In this document: positions 9,292 to 17,113 of the stretch, piece by piece
Numbering within the stretch: position 1 is the first letter of the stretch
Layout: every line of letters starts with the position of its first letter
Assembly: GCF_001425005.1 (NCBI RefSeq)
Contig: NZ_LMDB01000037.1
Span: 355,825-419,824, forward strand
Direction: 5' to 3'
From: Duganella sp. Root336D2
GTDB taxonomy: Bacteria; Pseudomonadota; Gammaproteobacteria; Burkholderiales; Burkholderiaceae_D
DNA: 64,000 nucleotides
Translations under genes and position numbers: made by a program
Notes under the pieces: model-generated
Database searches by the model: none
What the model was told of the DNA's origin: nothing
Seen by the model: the letters and a program-made list of their open reading frames with translations, nothing else

Positions 9292-9659
9292 ACAAGAAGG
9301 GCTTCACACTGATCGAGCTGCTGGTCGTGCTGGGCATCATCGCCTTGCTGCTGACGCTCGCCGTGCCGCGCTATTTCCCGAGCGTGGACAAGACCAAGGA
9401 AACCATCCTGGCCGATAACCTGCGCAGCACGCGCGCCATCATCGACCAGTTCTACGGCGACACTGGCCGCTTCCCGGACAGCCTGGAGCAGCTGGTGGAG
9501 AAAAAATACCTGCGTGCCGTCCCGATCGACCCGATCACGGAAAAGAGCGATAGCTGGACTATCGTGCCGCCGGAGGACGTCAGCAAAGGCGGCGTGGCAG
9601 ACATCAAGAGCGGAGCGCCCGGCAATGACCGCAGCGGCAAGCCTTATTCCGAGTGGTAG
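9285..9659 (+). CDS. Pseudopilin, GspG-like (third copy)
   Basis: 124 aa. Leader MVNKKG is cleaved before FTLIELLVVLGIIALLLTLAV, with Glu at +5. The short globular domain retains FPDSLEQLVEKKYLRAVPIDPITEKSD, a GspG-type layout. An in-frame GTG at 9288 is an alternative start. The gene overlaps its upstream neighbour by 7 nt and lies in a run of three pseudopilin genes behind the secretin, so it is likely a minor subunit or tip component. Confidence 0.85.
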   Translation: MVNKKGFTLIELLVVLGIIALLLTLAVPRYFPSVDKTKETILADNLRSTRAIIDQFYGDTGRFPDSLEQLVEKKYLRAVPIDPITEKSDSWTIVPPEDVSKGGVADIKSGAPGNDRSGKPYSEW

Positions 9660-10419
9660 GCAGCACGGGTTCACCTACGCCAGCGTAGTGATCCTGGTGG
9701 CGATTATCGGCCTGGTTGGCGCCATGTCGCTGCGCCTTGGCACAACCATGCAGCGCGCGGCCGCTGAACAGGCCCTGCTCGACATCGGCATGGAGTACAG
9801 CAACGCCCTGGCCAGCTATGCCGCCGCCACGCCGCAGGGGCAGCCCAACTATCCCAATTCTTTCGCCGAACTGCTGAAGGACCCGCGCTTCCCGCAACTG
9901 CGCCGCCATTTGCGCCGCGTCTATGTCGACCCGATGACGGGCAAGGCCGAATGGGGCCTGGTGAAGGCAAACGAGAATGGCGGCATCCTGGCCATATACA
10001 GCCTGTCGAAAGCGGCGCCGATCAAGATCGGGAATTTCCCGCCGCGCTTCGTGGCTTTTGAAGGCAAGACCAGCCTGGCCGACTGGAAATTCAGCGGCGA
10101 GGGCGTGCAGGTTGCTGGCGCCAAGGGCGCGGACGGCCAGCAGCCCGGCCAGCAGCCGGGACAGCCGGCCAAACCCGGATCGGGCATGCAGCCGGGCAGT
10201 CCGCTGACCGGCATGAACGGCACCCAGCCCGGTGCTTTGAGCGGCACGCAGCCTGGCAGCAAGCCGGGCACGCCGCAAGAGCCGCCGCAGCCTGCCGAAC
10301 CGCCGCAGGAGCCGCCAGAGCCGCCGCAGGAGCCGCAGGAGCCGCCACCAGAGCCGGCGCCGGAGCAGTCCGGCGAGCAGCCGCGCGAAGAGGCGCCACC
10401 GCCGCCATCGCGCCGCTGA
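9625..10419 (+). CDS. Atypical pseudopilin without Glu5 and with a Pro-rich tail
   Basis: 264 aa from ATG 9625, the first plausible start, which overlaps the previous gene by 35 nt. The leader ends QHG and is followed by FTYASVVILVAIIGLVGAMSL, a class III-like cleavage site and hydrophobic helix. Position +5 is Ser rather than Glu. Among classical pseudopilins, loss of Glu5 is known from GspK, the tip subunit. The last ~115 residues are low complexity (QPGQQPGQPAKPG, then many PPQEP units). The gene ends 12 nt before the convergent murJ stop. Confidence 0.72.
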   Translation: MTAAASLIPSGRQHGFTYASVVILVAIIGLVGAMSLRLGTTMQRAAAEQALLDIGMEYSNALASYAAATPQGQPNYPNSFAELLKDPRFPQLRRHLRRVYVDPMTGKAEWGLVKANENGGILAIYSLSKAAPIKIGNFPPRFVAFEGKTSLADWKFSGEGVQVAGAKGADGQQPGQQPGQPAKPGSGMQPGSPLTGMNGTQPGALSGTQPGSKPGTPQEPPQPAEPPQEPPEPPQEPQEPPPEPAPEQSGEQPREEAPPPPSRR

Positions 10420-10431
10420 AGCCTGGCGCCT

Positions 10432-11982
10432 TTACTTGGCGCGGCGCTTGAAGTCGCGCAGGCGGAAACCGAGCGCGAACAGGGTGCCGAAGTACACCAC
10501 TGCGCAGGCGCCGATCACCAGGAACAGCGCGCCGGCGCGCAGGAAAGCGTGTTGGCGCATGCCCAGCCAGTCGAATTGCTGCGCACCGCACCAGCCGGCA
10601 AGCCCCATCAGGACTACCGCCGCCAGCAAACGGGCCAGGAACTTTGGCCACCCCGGTTGCGGATTGTAGATGCCCTTCGCGCGCAGGCCCCGGTACAGCA
10701 AGGCGGCGTTCAGCAGCGCCGCCACGCTGATCGACAGCGCCAGCCCGGCGACCTTGAACTGCCAGACGAAAGCCAGGTTCATTACCTGGGTCGCAACCAG
10801 GGTGATGACACCGATGCGCACCGGCGTGCGCACATCCTGGCGCGCATAAAATGCCGGCGTCAGCGATTTGACCAGGATGATGCCGACCAGGCCGACCGCA
10901 TAAGCCAGCAAGGGCTGCGCCGACATCACGGCCGCGAAGTCGGTGAACTTACCGTTGTGGAACAGGGTTGCCATGAGCGGCAACGCCAGCACAGCAATAC
11001 CTACCGCCGCCGGCATGGCCAGCAGGAAGGTCAGGCGCAAGCCCCAGTCCAGCAGGGACGAATATTCGTCGTGGTCCTGTTCCTGGCTGGCCTTTGACAG
11101 GCTAGGCAGCAGGATGGTACCCAGCGCCACGCCGAGCAAGGCGTTGGGGAATTCCATCAGGCGGTCGGCGGCGGTCAGCCAGGACACGCTGCCTTCCTGC
11201 ATCCAGGAGGCATACGTGGTGTTGATCATCAGGCTGATTTGCGCCACCGACACTGCAAACAGGGCAGGGAGCATATTTTTCAGCATGCGGCGCACGCCCG
11301 GATCGGCCAGGCCGACGCGCGGATTCCATGACAAGCGTGGCAGCATGCCGATCTTCACCAGCGAGGGCACCTGGATCGCAACCTGCAGGACGCCGCCCAC
11401 CACGACCGCGATCGCCATGGCATAAACCGGTTGCTTCAAGTGCGGAGCCAGGAACAGGGCAGCGGAGATGAAGGAGATGTTCAGCAGCACCGGGGTAAAG
11501 GCCGGGATCTTGAACTGGCGCCAGGTATTCAGTACGCCGCTGGAGAGCGCGACGAAGGACATGCAAGCGATATAGGGGAACATCAGGCGCGTCATCCACA
11601 CTGCGGCGTCAAACGATGCCGGATCCTTGCTCAAGCCCGAACCAATCAGATAGATGAACAGCGGAGCGCCTATAATCCCCACCGCACTGGTGAGCAGCGT
11701 GGCCCAGACCAGGACGGTCGCCACATGGTCGACCAGGGAACGGGTAGCCTCTTCACCCTGCCTGTTTTTGTATTCTGCCAACATTGGCACAAAAGCCTGC
11801 GAAAAAGCGCCTTCCGCGAACAGGCGGCGCAACAGGTTGGGAATGCGGAAGGCAATGTAGAACGCGTCGGTCATGCCGCCCGCGCCGAAAGCGCGGAAGA
11901 ACAGGACTTCACGGAGCAGCCCCGTAATGCGGGACAACATTGTCATGCTTGAAATAGCGGCGAGGGTCTTGAGCAAGTTCAT
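10432..11982 (-). CDS. murJ: Lipid II flippase MurJ (MviN)
   Basis: 516 aa, the usual length for this MATE/MOP-superfamily exporter, with about 14 predicted membrane helices. Conserved N-terminal text SRITGLLREVLFFRAFGAG, FRIPNLLRRLFAEGAFSQAFVP carries the essential Arg residues of the central cavity. It moves lipid II to the outer leaflet for peptidoglycan synthesis. The gene is divergent from rpsT, an arrangement common in Betaproteobacteria, and converges on the secretion operon. Confidence 0.96.
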   Translation of the reverse strand: MNLLKTLAAISSMTMLSRITGLLREVLFFRAFGAGGMTDAFYIAFRIPNLLRRLFAEGAFSQAFVPMLAEYKNRQGEEATRSLVDHVATVLVWATLLTSAVGIIGAPLFIYLIGSGLSKDPASFDAAVWMTRLMFPYIACMSFVALSSGVLNTWRQFKIPAFTPVLLNISFISAALFLAPHLKQPVYAMAIAVVVGGVLQVAIQVPSLVKIGMLPRLSWNPRVGLADPGVRRMLKNMLPALFAVSVAQISLMINTTYASWMQEGSVSWLTAADRLMEFPNALLGVALGTILLPSLSKASQEQDHDEYSSLLDWGLRLTFLLAMPAAVGIAVLALPLMATLFHNGKFTDFAAVMSAQPLLAYAVGLVGIILVKSLTPAFYARQDVRTPVRIGVITLVATQVMNLAFVWQFKVAGLALSISVAALLNAALLYRGLRAKGIYNPQPGWPKFLARLLAAVVLMGLAGWCGAQQFDWLGMRQHAFLRAGALFLVIGACAVVYFGTLFALGFRLRDFKRRAK

Positions 11983-12026
11983 GGGCGCTGATTATAGCGA
12001 AAGCAGCAACGCCCCGACATTTAGAA

Positions 12027-12055
12027 TTGCCCTGGCAGCAAAACCCCGTTATAAT
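12027..12055 (+). promoter_or_regulatory. Probable sigma-70 promoter of rpsT
   Basis: TTGCCC (12027-12032), 17-nt spacer and a perfect TATAAT (12050-12055). A start near 12062 would give a leader of about 115 nt before the rpsT ATG. The leader contains the two palindromes reported separately. Confidence 0.72.
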
Positions 12056-12120
12056 TTAAGGCTGTACAGAATTCAGTATGGCAGGCAGCGACGTTCAGCC
12101 GGCTCTGAAAACACCGCACC

Positions 12121-12149
12121 GGTTTGGCAAACGCTATTGTTTGCAAACG
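12121..12149 (+). promoter_or_regulatory. Paired palindromes in the rpsT leader
   Basis: GTTTGgCAAAC (12122-12132) and GTTTGCAAAC (12139-12148) are separated by 6 nt. Each can fold on itself, and the outer arms can also pair with each other, giving alternative structures about 30 nt before the start codon. Function is not known. An autoregulatory role is conjecture. Confidence 0.45.
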
Positions 12150-12177
12150 AACTTTGACAACGAATTAGGATTCTCAA

Positions 12178-12444
12178 ATGGCAAATACCGCACAAGCGCG
12201 CAAACGCGCTCGTCAAGCAGTTAAGCAAAACGCTCACAACTCCGCTCAGCGTTCGACCCTGCGCACCGCGATCAAAGCTGTTCGCAAGGCGATCCAGGCT
12301 GGCGACAAAGCTGCTGCTACCACCATCTTCCAGGCTTCCGTGTCGACCATCGACTCGATCGCTGACAAGAAAATCATCCACAAGAACAAGGCTGCTCGTC
12401 ACAAGAGCCGTCTGGCAGCTGCCCTGAAGGCACTGTCCGCCTAA
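12178..12444 (+). CDS. rpsT: 30S ribosomal protein S20
   Basis: 88 aa with the S20 signature MANTAQARKRARQAVKQNAHN and the conserved lysine-rich C-terminal helix (NKAARHKSRLAAALKAL). It binds the 5' and 3' minor domains of 16S rRNA early in 30S assembly. AGGA (12167-12170) precedes the ATG. Codon use is strongly biased, as in highly expressed genes. A terminator follows at 12489. Confidence 0.98.
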   Translation: MANTAQARKRARQAVKQNAHNSAQRSTLRTAIKAVRKAIQAGDKAAATTIFQASVSTIDSIADKKIIHKNKAARHKSRLAAALKALSA

Positions 12445-12488
12445 GTTCGTGTGCTGGCAGCATTAGCCGCCAAACAGGTGTACCGGAA

Positions 12489-12523
12489 TAACCCGCATGG
12501 CATTGCGCCATAGCGGGTTTTTC
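12489..12523 (+). terminator. Terminator downstream of rpsT
   Basis: The stem AACCCGC-ATGGC / GCCAT-AGCGGGTT, interrupted by one bulged base, has a short loop and is followed by TTTT. It lies 45 nt after the rpsT stop and could also limit read-through from the opposite-strand gene at 12533. Confidence 0.75.
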
Positions 12524-12532
12524 ACTTTGCGC

Positions 12533-12823
12533 CTACTTCATCGAAGCAGCCATGGAAGCGGCGGAGGCTGCCGATGCGGCAGCAGAGGCCGCGGCAGAAG
12601 CGGCTTTCTTGGCTTTCTTGGCCGATTTCTTGGCGGAGGCCGCGTCCGAAGCGGCGGCCGAAGCGGCCGATGCGGCGGAAGCCATTGGTGCGGCGGATGC
12701 CATCGAGGCAGCGGATGCTGCGGCGGAAGCCGAGGCGGAAGCCGAGCCTTTCAGGTGGTGGTCGGCAGCGAAGGCGGAGAGGGAAAGCAGGGAGGCAAGC
12801 AGCGCGACAGTAGTCTTAGACAT
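12533..12823 (-). CDS. Small exported Ala/Ser-rich repeat protein
   Basis: 96 aa. A good Sec signal peptide (MSKTTVALLASLLSLSAFA|ADHH) is followed by a nearly pure A/S/M sequence built from SAASAA-type units, interrupted by one lysine patch (KKSAKKAKK). AAGGAG lies 7 nt before the ATG, so translation is credible although the composition is extreme. The antisense frame is also open, but only because of the repeat codons. No family is recognised. A periplasmic helical or DNA/polyanion-binding role is possible but unsupported. Confidence 0.72.
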   Translation of the reverse strand: MSKTTVALLASLLSLSAFAADHHLKGSASASASAAASAASMASAAPMASAASAASAAASDAASAKKSAKKAKKAASAAASAAASAASAASMAASMK

Positions 12824-12903
12824 GGCGAACTCCTTTTATAGTGGATGAAGGTTCTGGTGAACCTGATTCATCAACGCTGCCGCGACTTGCCTGGTTGACT
12901 TAT

Positions 12904-13467
12904 TTAGTGCGTGCTCAGGTCGTCCGCTGAAACTTCCATCCATTCGCCCGGCATCAGCGGGTGGCTGGCCAGCGATATGGCGCCGATGGCCGAGCGCACC
13001 AGGCGCAGGGTAGGGTGGCCGATGGCGGCGCTCATGCGCCGTACCTGACGGTTTTTGCCTTCTTGCAGGGTGATCGCCAGCCAGGACGTGGGCTGGCCGG
13101 CGCGCTGGCGGATCGGCGGATTGCGCGGCCACAGCCAGGCCGGCTCGGCGATGCGTACCGCCTTGCAGGGCAGGGTGGTGAAGTCGCCCAGGTCGAGCGG
13201 CGCCTGCAGGCGCCCCATGGCGTCGGCATCCGGCACGCCTTCCACCTGTACCAGGTAGGTCTTGGCTTCCTTGCGATCGGGGTGGGCAATCTTGTGCTGC
13301 AATTTGCCATCGTCGGTCATCAGCATCAACCCCTCGCTGTCATAGTCGAGGCGGCCGGCCGGGTAGACGTTCGGGATCTTGATGTAATCGGCCAGGGTTT
13401 CCTTATCCCCGGAGGGGGAAAACTGGCACAATACCTGGAAAGGTTTATTAAAAAGTATCAGGGGCAT
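12904..13467 (-). CDS. rluE: 23S rRNA pseudouridine synthase, RluE type
   Basis: 187 aa without an S4 domain. The catalytic motif GRLDYDSEGLMLMTDDG has its nucleophilic Asp at residue 41. Further RsuA/RluB/E/F motifs follow (KTYLVQVEG, LQEGKNRQVRRM). In E. coli the family member of this size modifies U2457 in 23S rRNA. It is divergent from icd, as often seen in beta- and gammaproteobacteria. The RluE assignment over other RsuA-family enzymes rests on length and context. Confidence 0.88.
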   Translation of the reverse strand: MPLILFNKPFQVLCQFSPSGDKETLADYIKIPNVYPAGRLDYDSEGLMLMTDDGKLQHKIAHPDRKEAKTYLVQVEGVPDADAMGRLQAPLDLGDFTTLPCKAVRIAEPAWLWPRNPPIRQRAGQPTSWLAITLQEGKNRQVRRMSAAIGHPTLRLVRSAIGAISLASHPLMPGEWMEVSADDLSTH

Positions 13468-13520
13468 AGGTTGGTAGTATAGCGCCCAGTAAAATACTGG
13501 TGCATAATGTGGAACGCCAG

Positions 13521-13542
13521 TGTCTTATGTCTTATAGAAGAC
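13521..13542. promoter_or_regulatory. Tandem repeat and dyad upstream of icd
   Basis: TGTCTTA occurs twice in tandem (13521-13534) and the second copy forms an inverted repeat GTCTT-ATAG-AAGAC (13529-13542). It lies 28 nt before the icd ATG and just after a CATAAT element (13503-13508), a typical operator position. The binding protein is unknown. Confidence 0.4.
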
Positions 13543-13569
13543 TGCCAAACCCCTTCTTCGGAGAACACG

Positions 13570-14823
13570 ATGTACCAACATATCAAAGTACCTGCCGACG
13601 GCCAGAAAATCACCGTTAATGCCGATTATTCCCTGAGCGTGCCTGACACCCCGATCATCCCTTACCTGGAAGGCGACGGCACCGGCGTCGACATCACCCC
13701 GGTGATGATCAAGGTGGTGGACGCGGCGGTTGCCAAGTCGTACGGCGGCAAGCGCAAGATCAGCTGGATGGAAATCTTCGCCGGCGAAAAGTCGACCAAG
13801 GTCTACGGCCCGGACGTATGGCTGCCGGAAGAAACCCTGAAGGTACTGAAGGACTACGTCGTGTCGATCAAGGGCCCGCTGACCACCCCGGTCGGCGGCG
13901 GCATCCGTTCCCTGAACGTGGCCCTGCGCCAGGAGCTGGACCTGTACGTCTGCCTGCGCCCCGTACGCTACTTCAAAGGCGTGCCATCGCCAGTACGCGA
14001 GCCTGAGAAGACCGATATGGTGATCTTCCGCGAGAACTCGGAAGACATCTACGCCGGCATTGAATGGCAGGAAGGCTCGGAAGGCGCCAAGAAGCTGATC
14101 GAATTCCTGACCAGGGAAATGGGCGTGAAGAAGATCCGCTTCCCTGAAACTTCGGGCATCGGCATCAAGCCGGTGTCGATCGAAGGCACCGAGCGCCTGG
14201 TGCGCAAGGCGATCCAGTACGCGATCGACAACGACAAGCCGTCCGTGACCATTGTCCACAAGGGCAACATCATGAAGTACACCGAAGGTGGCTTCCGTGA
14301 CTGGGCCTACGCGCTGGCGCAGAAGGAATTCGGTGCTGAGCTGATCGATGGCGGCCCATGGTGCAAGTTCAAGAATCCGAAGACCGGCCGCGAGATCACC
14401 GTCAAGGATTCGATCGCCGACGCCTTCCTGCAGCAGATCCTGCTGCGTCCTGCGGAGTACTCGGTGATCGCCACCCTGAACCTGAACGGCGACTACATCT
14501 CCGATGCGCTGGCGGCGCAAGTGGGCGGCATCGGCATCGCACCGGGCGCCAACCTGTCCGACTCCGTGGCCATGTTCGAAGCGACCCACGGCACCGCGCC
14601 CAAGTATGCAGGCAAGGATTACGTGAATCCGGGTTCGCTGATCCTGTCGGCTGAAATGATGCTGCGCCACATGGGCTGGACCGAGGCTGCCGACCTGATC
14701 ATCTCCGCGATGGAAAAGGCCATCACCTCCAAGAAGGTCACCTACGACTTCGCCCGCCTGATGGAAGGCGCGACCCAGGTGTCGTGCTCCGGCTTCGGCG
14801 ACGTGATGATCGAACAGATGTAA
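13570..14823 (+). CDS. icd: Isocitrate dehydrogenase (NADP+)
   Basis: 417 aa from the ATG preceded by GGAGA. An upstream ATG at 13507 would add 21 residues that do not fit the family. It contains the E. coli-type sequence GPLTTPVGGGIRSLNVALRQELDLY with the substrate-binding/phosphorylatable Ser, the metal-binding Asp region and SVAMFEATHGTAPKYAGKD. It oxidises isocitrate to 2-oxoglutarate in the TCA cycle. A terminator follows at 14842. Confidence 0.97.
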   Translation: MYQHIKVPADGQKITVNADYSLSVPDTPIIPYLEGDGTGVDITPVMIKVVDAAVAKSYGGKRKISWMEIFAGEKSTKVYGPDVWLPEETLKVLKDYVVSIKGPLTTPVGGGIRSLNVALRQELDLYVCLRPVRYFKGVPSPVREPEKTDMVIFRENSEDIYAGIEWQEGSEGAKKLIEFLTREMGVKKIRFPETSGIGIKPVSIEGTERLVRKAIQYAIDNDKPSVTIVHKGNIMKYTEGGFRDWAYALAQKEFGAELIDGGPWCKFKNPKTGREITVKDSIADAFLQQILLRPAEYSVIATLNLNGDYISDALAAQVGGIGIAPGANLSDSVAMFEATHGTAPKYAGKDYVNPGSLILSAEMMLRHMGWTEAADLIISAMEKAITSKKVTYDFARLMEGATQVSCSGFGDVMIEQM

Positions 14824-14841
14824 TCGATCCGGCTTCAAGCC

Positions 14842-14876
14842 AAACCCCATTTCCGCGAGGACATGGGGTTTTTATT
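14842..14876 (+). terminator. Terminator of icd
   Basis: Stem AACCCCAT / ATGGGGTT with a ~12-nt loop and a T-rich tail (TTTTTATTTTT), 18 nt after the icd stop. Confidence 0.85.
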
Positions 14877-14917
14877 TTTCTCGGCTGGGGCAGCCCTTCA
14901 ACGTTGGCGCAAGCTGA

Positions 14918-15700
14918 CTACTTGCCGCTATCGCAGGTATGCGAGATACGCGTCCAGACGGTACGCGAACGGGTTTTCATGGTCGGCGTGCCCGCTTGCA
15001 TGCGGTCGAGCGCCATGCGGATGCCGGCTTTTTCTTCTGGGTCGGTGCTATTCTCCATTTCTGCCTTCATGCGTGCAATGGTGGCGGCGTAAGTCGCGTC
15101 GCTCTGCTTTTGCATGCCCGGCAGCTCGGCCAGTTGCTGTTTGGCGCGTGCACGGATCTCGGGCGTCTCACCATGCTCGGCCTGCTGTTTGAGCAAAGGC
15201 GACAGGACTGACATATTGGGCGCGGCGCCGGTCGTCACCATCGTCATATCCGATAGAAATTCCCAGCGCTCCTTGTCGAGTTGGTGCACGGTCAAGTCAA
15301 GCCTGCCGAAAGAGCAATTGGCGGTCTGGGTAAAGCCATCCTTGATTCTGGTTATCGACTGCACCGTGCAAGCTTCGGCTTGCGGCGGCAAGGGCAGCGT
15401 CCCGCCGGTCACGGCCTTGACGCAATGCGTGACCGGAGCACTGCCCTTGAACTCACGCGTGGCGCTATTTGCGCCGGCTTGCCAGCGTGCGGTTGTATCG
15501 CCGTGCTCACCCTCGGTGGTCAAGCGGACTTGGGTAGGGTTGCCGCTGAAGGCCATCGTACCGTCGGTATCGATGCGGTACAGGCCCAGTGGCGGCAATT
15601 CGATGGGCGCCGCCAGACTTGTCTCGCTAGTTAATGCGCCTGCCGCCAACAGAAGGGCAGCCAGCAGGCGGTGCGTTGTATGCAATTCGAATGTCGACAT
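14918..15700 (-). CDS. Secreted protein of unknown function, possibly DUF3617-like
   Basis: 260 aa. A signal peptide (LLAALLLAAGALTSETSLA|APIELPP) precedes a mature domain with conserved-looking Cys residues (THCVKAV, EACTV, ANCSF) and a C-terminal TRISHTC. The layout of short beta segments around Cys residues and a final aromatic-x-C element recalls DUF3617 periplasmic proteins, but this is a weak resemblance. AAGGAA lies 6 nt before the ATG. It is the second gene after a PoNe-immunity-like gene on the same strand, 23 nt downstream, so the pair is probably cotranscribed. Confidence 0.62.
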   Translation of the reverse strand: MSTFELHTTHRLLAALLLAAGALTSETSLAAPIELPPLGLYRIDTDGTMAFSGNPTQVRLTTEGEHGDTTARWQAGANSATREFKGSAPVTHCVKAVTGGTLPLPPQAEACTVQSITRIKDGFTQTANCSFGRLDLTVHQLDKERWEFLSDMTMVTTGAAPNMSVLSPLLKQQAEHGETPEIRARAKQQLAELPGMQKQSDATYAATIARMKAEMENSTDPEEKAGIRMALDRMQAGTPTMKTRSRTVWTRISHTCDSGK

Positions 15701-15723
15701 TTATTTTCCTTTTGTTTGTTAAG

Positions 15724-17016
15724 TTATTGCCACTGGCTATGGTTCAGGCGCTTGAGGCCAAGTTGCTCACATAGCGTCGTGAATTCGGCTTCATGGTGAT
15801 AGCTGTATAGAAGGGCATTCCAGTTATCGCCGCCGTCGTCGAAGACGGCCAGCCGCCGTTCGTTGTCGTTTGCACGGTCTTGCAGCGCATTCAGCATCGT
15901 GGTGACGGCGGCCGTTCCTTGCTGCGCCGTATTGGCAAGCCCTGCTGCGGGTAATTGCCATGCTTCGCACAGGGCCGTTGCCTGGGCGGCCAACGTGGCG
16001 TCATCCTTCAAATCGGCGTGCAGCGCCAGGCCACGCGCTGCCAACGTCGCCATCAGCGTATGGATAGGCGGCATGGTTTTGCGCTTGCCCAGCGCCTGCC
16101 TGGCGGCGTCGGTTAGGGCAGGCTGCTCGCCGCACACCAGCTCGATCCAGCGGGCGTACGCTTCGGCTTTGGTCAGGACATAGTCACGCTTGGGTTTTGG
16201 TCTGGCGGTAGCGGGCAAGCCCTCAGCCGGGTCCCGCACGCAGCTGCGCCAGGCGTCGCGCGTTGGTCGAACGTGAGTGCGGTAGTAGTCGACCAGTTCG
16301 TGCGGATAGTAGGGCAGGTGGCGGAACGCGCTGTCGTCGACATCGAAGGCACAAACGGCAAGGCCCAGGTGCAGCGGGAAATATTCGAATGCCGACTTGC
16401 CGTCCCCGACCTGCTCGCGGTAGCCGAAAGCCTTCATCAGCCTGGGCCACTGCTTCATGTAGGTGGCAAATGCCTGCGGCCAGGTTGCGGGCGGCTGCAG
16501 CAGCGCACCCACCAGCTGCTCCTCGTGCGGCATCGCCTTATGCTCAATATCGAGATCAGCCGGGTAGCGCTCACCTGGCGCGAAGGCTTTGCGCACCATC
16601 GTAAACAGGACTGGATTGCCGCCCGGCGTGAACCAGTTGTCCAGATGCGTCACCTGCGCACCATCGTCATCGAAGCAGACCAAGGCGAACAGCAGCATCC
16701 AGCTAGCTGTTTGGTCAACCTGCAGGCGCAGCCGATGATCGGGAAACAGCTTGGCGCACAAGTCTGCCGCCTGCTGAAGTAAGGGCAGGTAGTCACCATG
16801 GAAGTGGTGACGCAGCAAGTCGAGCGAGTCGCCGCGAGCGTAGCGCTGCAGCAGTCCCCGGGCCAGGTGGCTGGGTACTGCCAGCAGGCTGTATTGGTGC
16901 GGATTGTCGGGTTCTTCCAGTGCCTTTCGGATCGCCCCGCTTGCCAACCGTTCATGACTTTCGACCTGGTAGCTTGTTGATTCCACGGTGGCGGTGAGAT
17001 TGCGCGGCTTATGCAT
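15724..17016 (-). CDS. PoNe-immunity-like protein (DUF1910/DUF1911 type)
   Basis: 430 aa, all-helical, no signal peptide. The N-terminal half has the DUF1910-like pattern (RYARGDSLDLLRHHFHGDYLPLLQQA, then an ALVCFDDDG hydrophobic block). The middle resembles a DUF1911 segment (WPRLMKAFGYREQ, FEYFPLHLGLAVCAFDVDD, PYYPHELVDYYR). Such proteins neutralise PoNe DNase toxins delivered by type VI or other systems. No toxin gene is adjacent, so this would be an orphan immunity gene. The family call is from pattern memory and is moderate. The C-terminal ~150 residues are unassigned. Confidence 0.6.
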   Translation of the reverse strand: MHKPRNLTATVESTSYQVESHERLASGAIRKALEEPDNPHQYSLLAVPSHLARGLLQRYARGDSLDLLRHHFHGDYLPLLQQAADLCAKLFPDHRLRLQVDQTASWMLLFALVCFDDDGAQVTHLDNWFTPGGNPVLFTMVRKAFAPGERYPADLDIEHKAMPHEEQLVGALLQPPATWPQAFATYMKQWPRLMKAFGYREQVGDGKSAFEYFPLHLGLAVCAFDVDDSAFRHLPYYPHELVDYYRTHVRPTRDAWRSCVRDPAEGLPATARPKPKRDYVLTKAEAYARWIELVCGEQPALTDAARQALGKRKTMPPIHTLMATLAARGLALHADLKDDATLAAQATALCEAWQLPAAGLANTAQQGTAAVTTMLNALQDRANDNERRLAVFDDGGDNWNALLYSYHHEAEFTTLCEQLGLKRLNHSQWQ

Positions 17017-17113
17017 ATGAAAAACTTATCCTAAAGATAAGTCTATCTTACCCCAGCGCACAAAAATTCCCGCGTTGATTCGCCAAATCATGGGAATGCT
17101 GGCGGGGGCTGCT

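Noticed and set aside
12552..12848. Plus-strand Ala/Glu-rich frame opposite the Ala/Ser-rich mini-protein
   Set aside because: Arises from the repeat codons. Only the minus strand has a signal peptide and an AAGGAG site.
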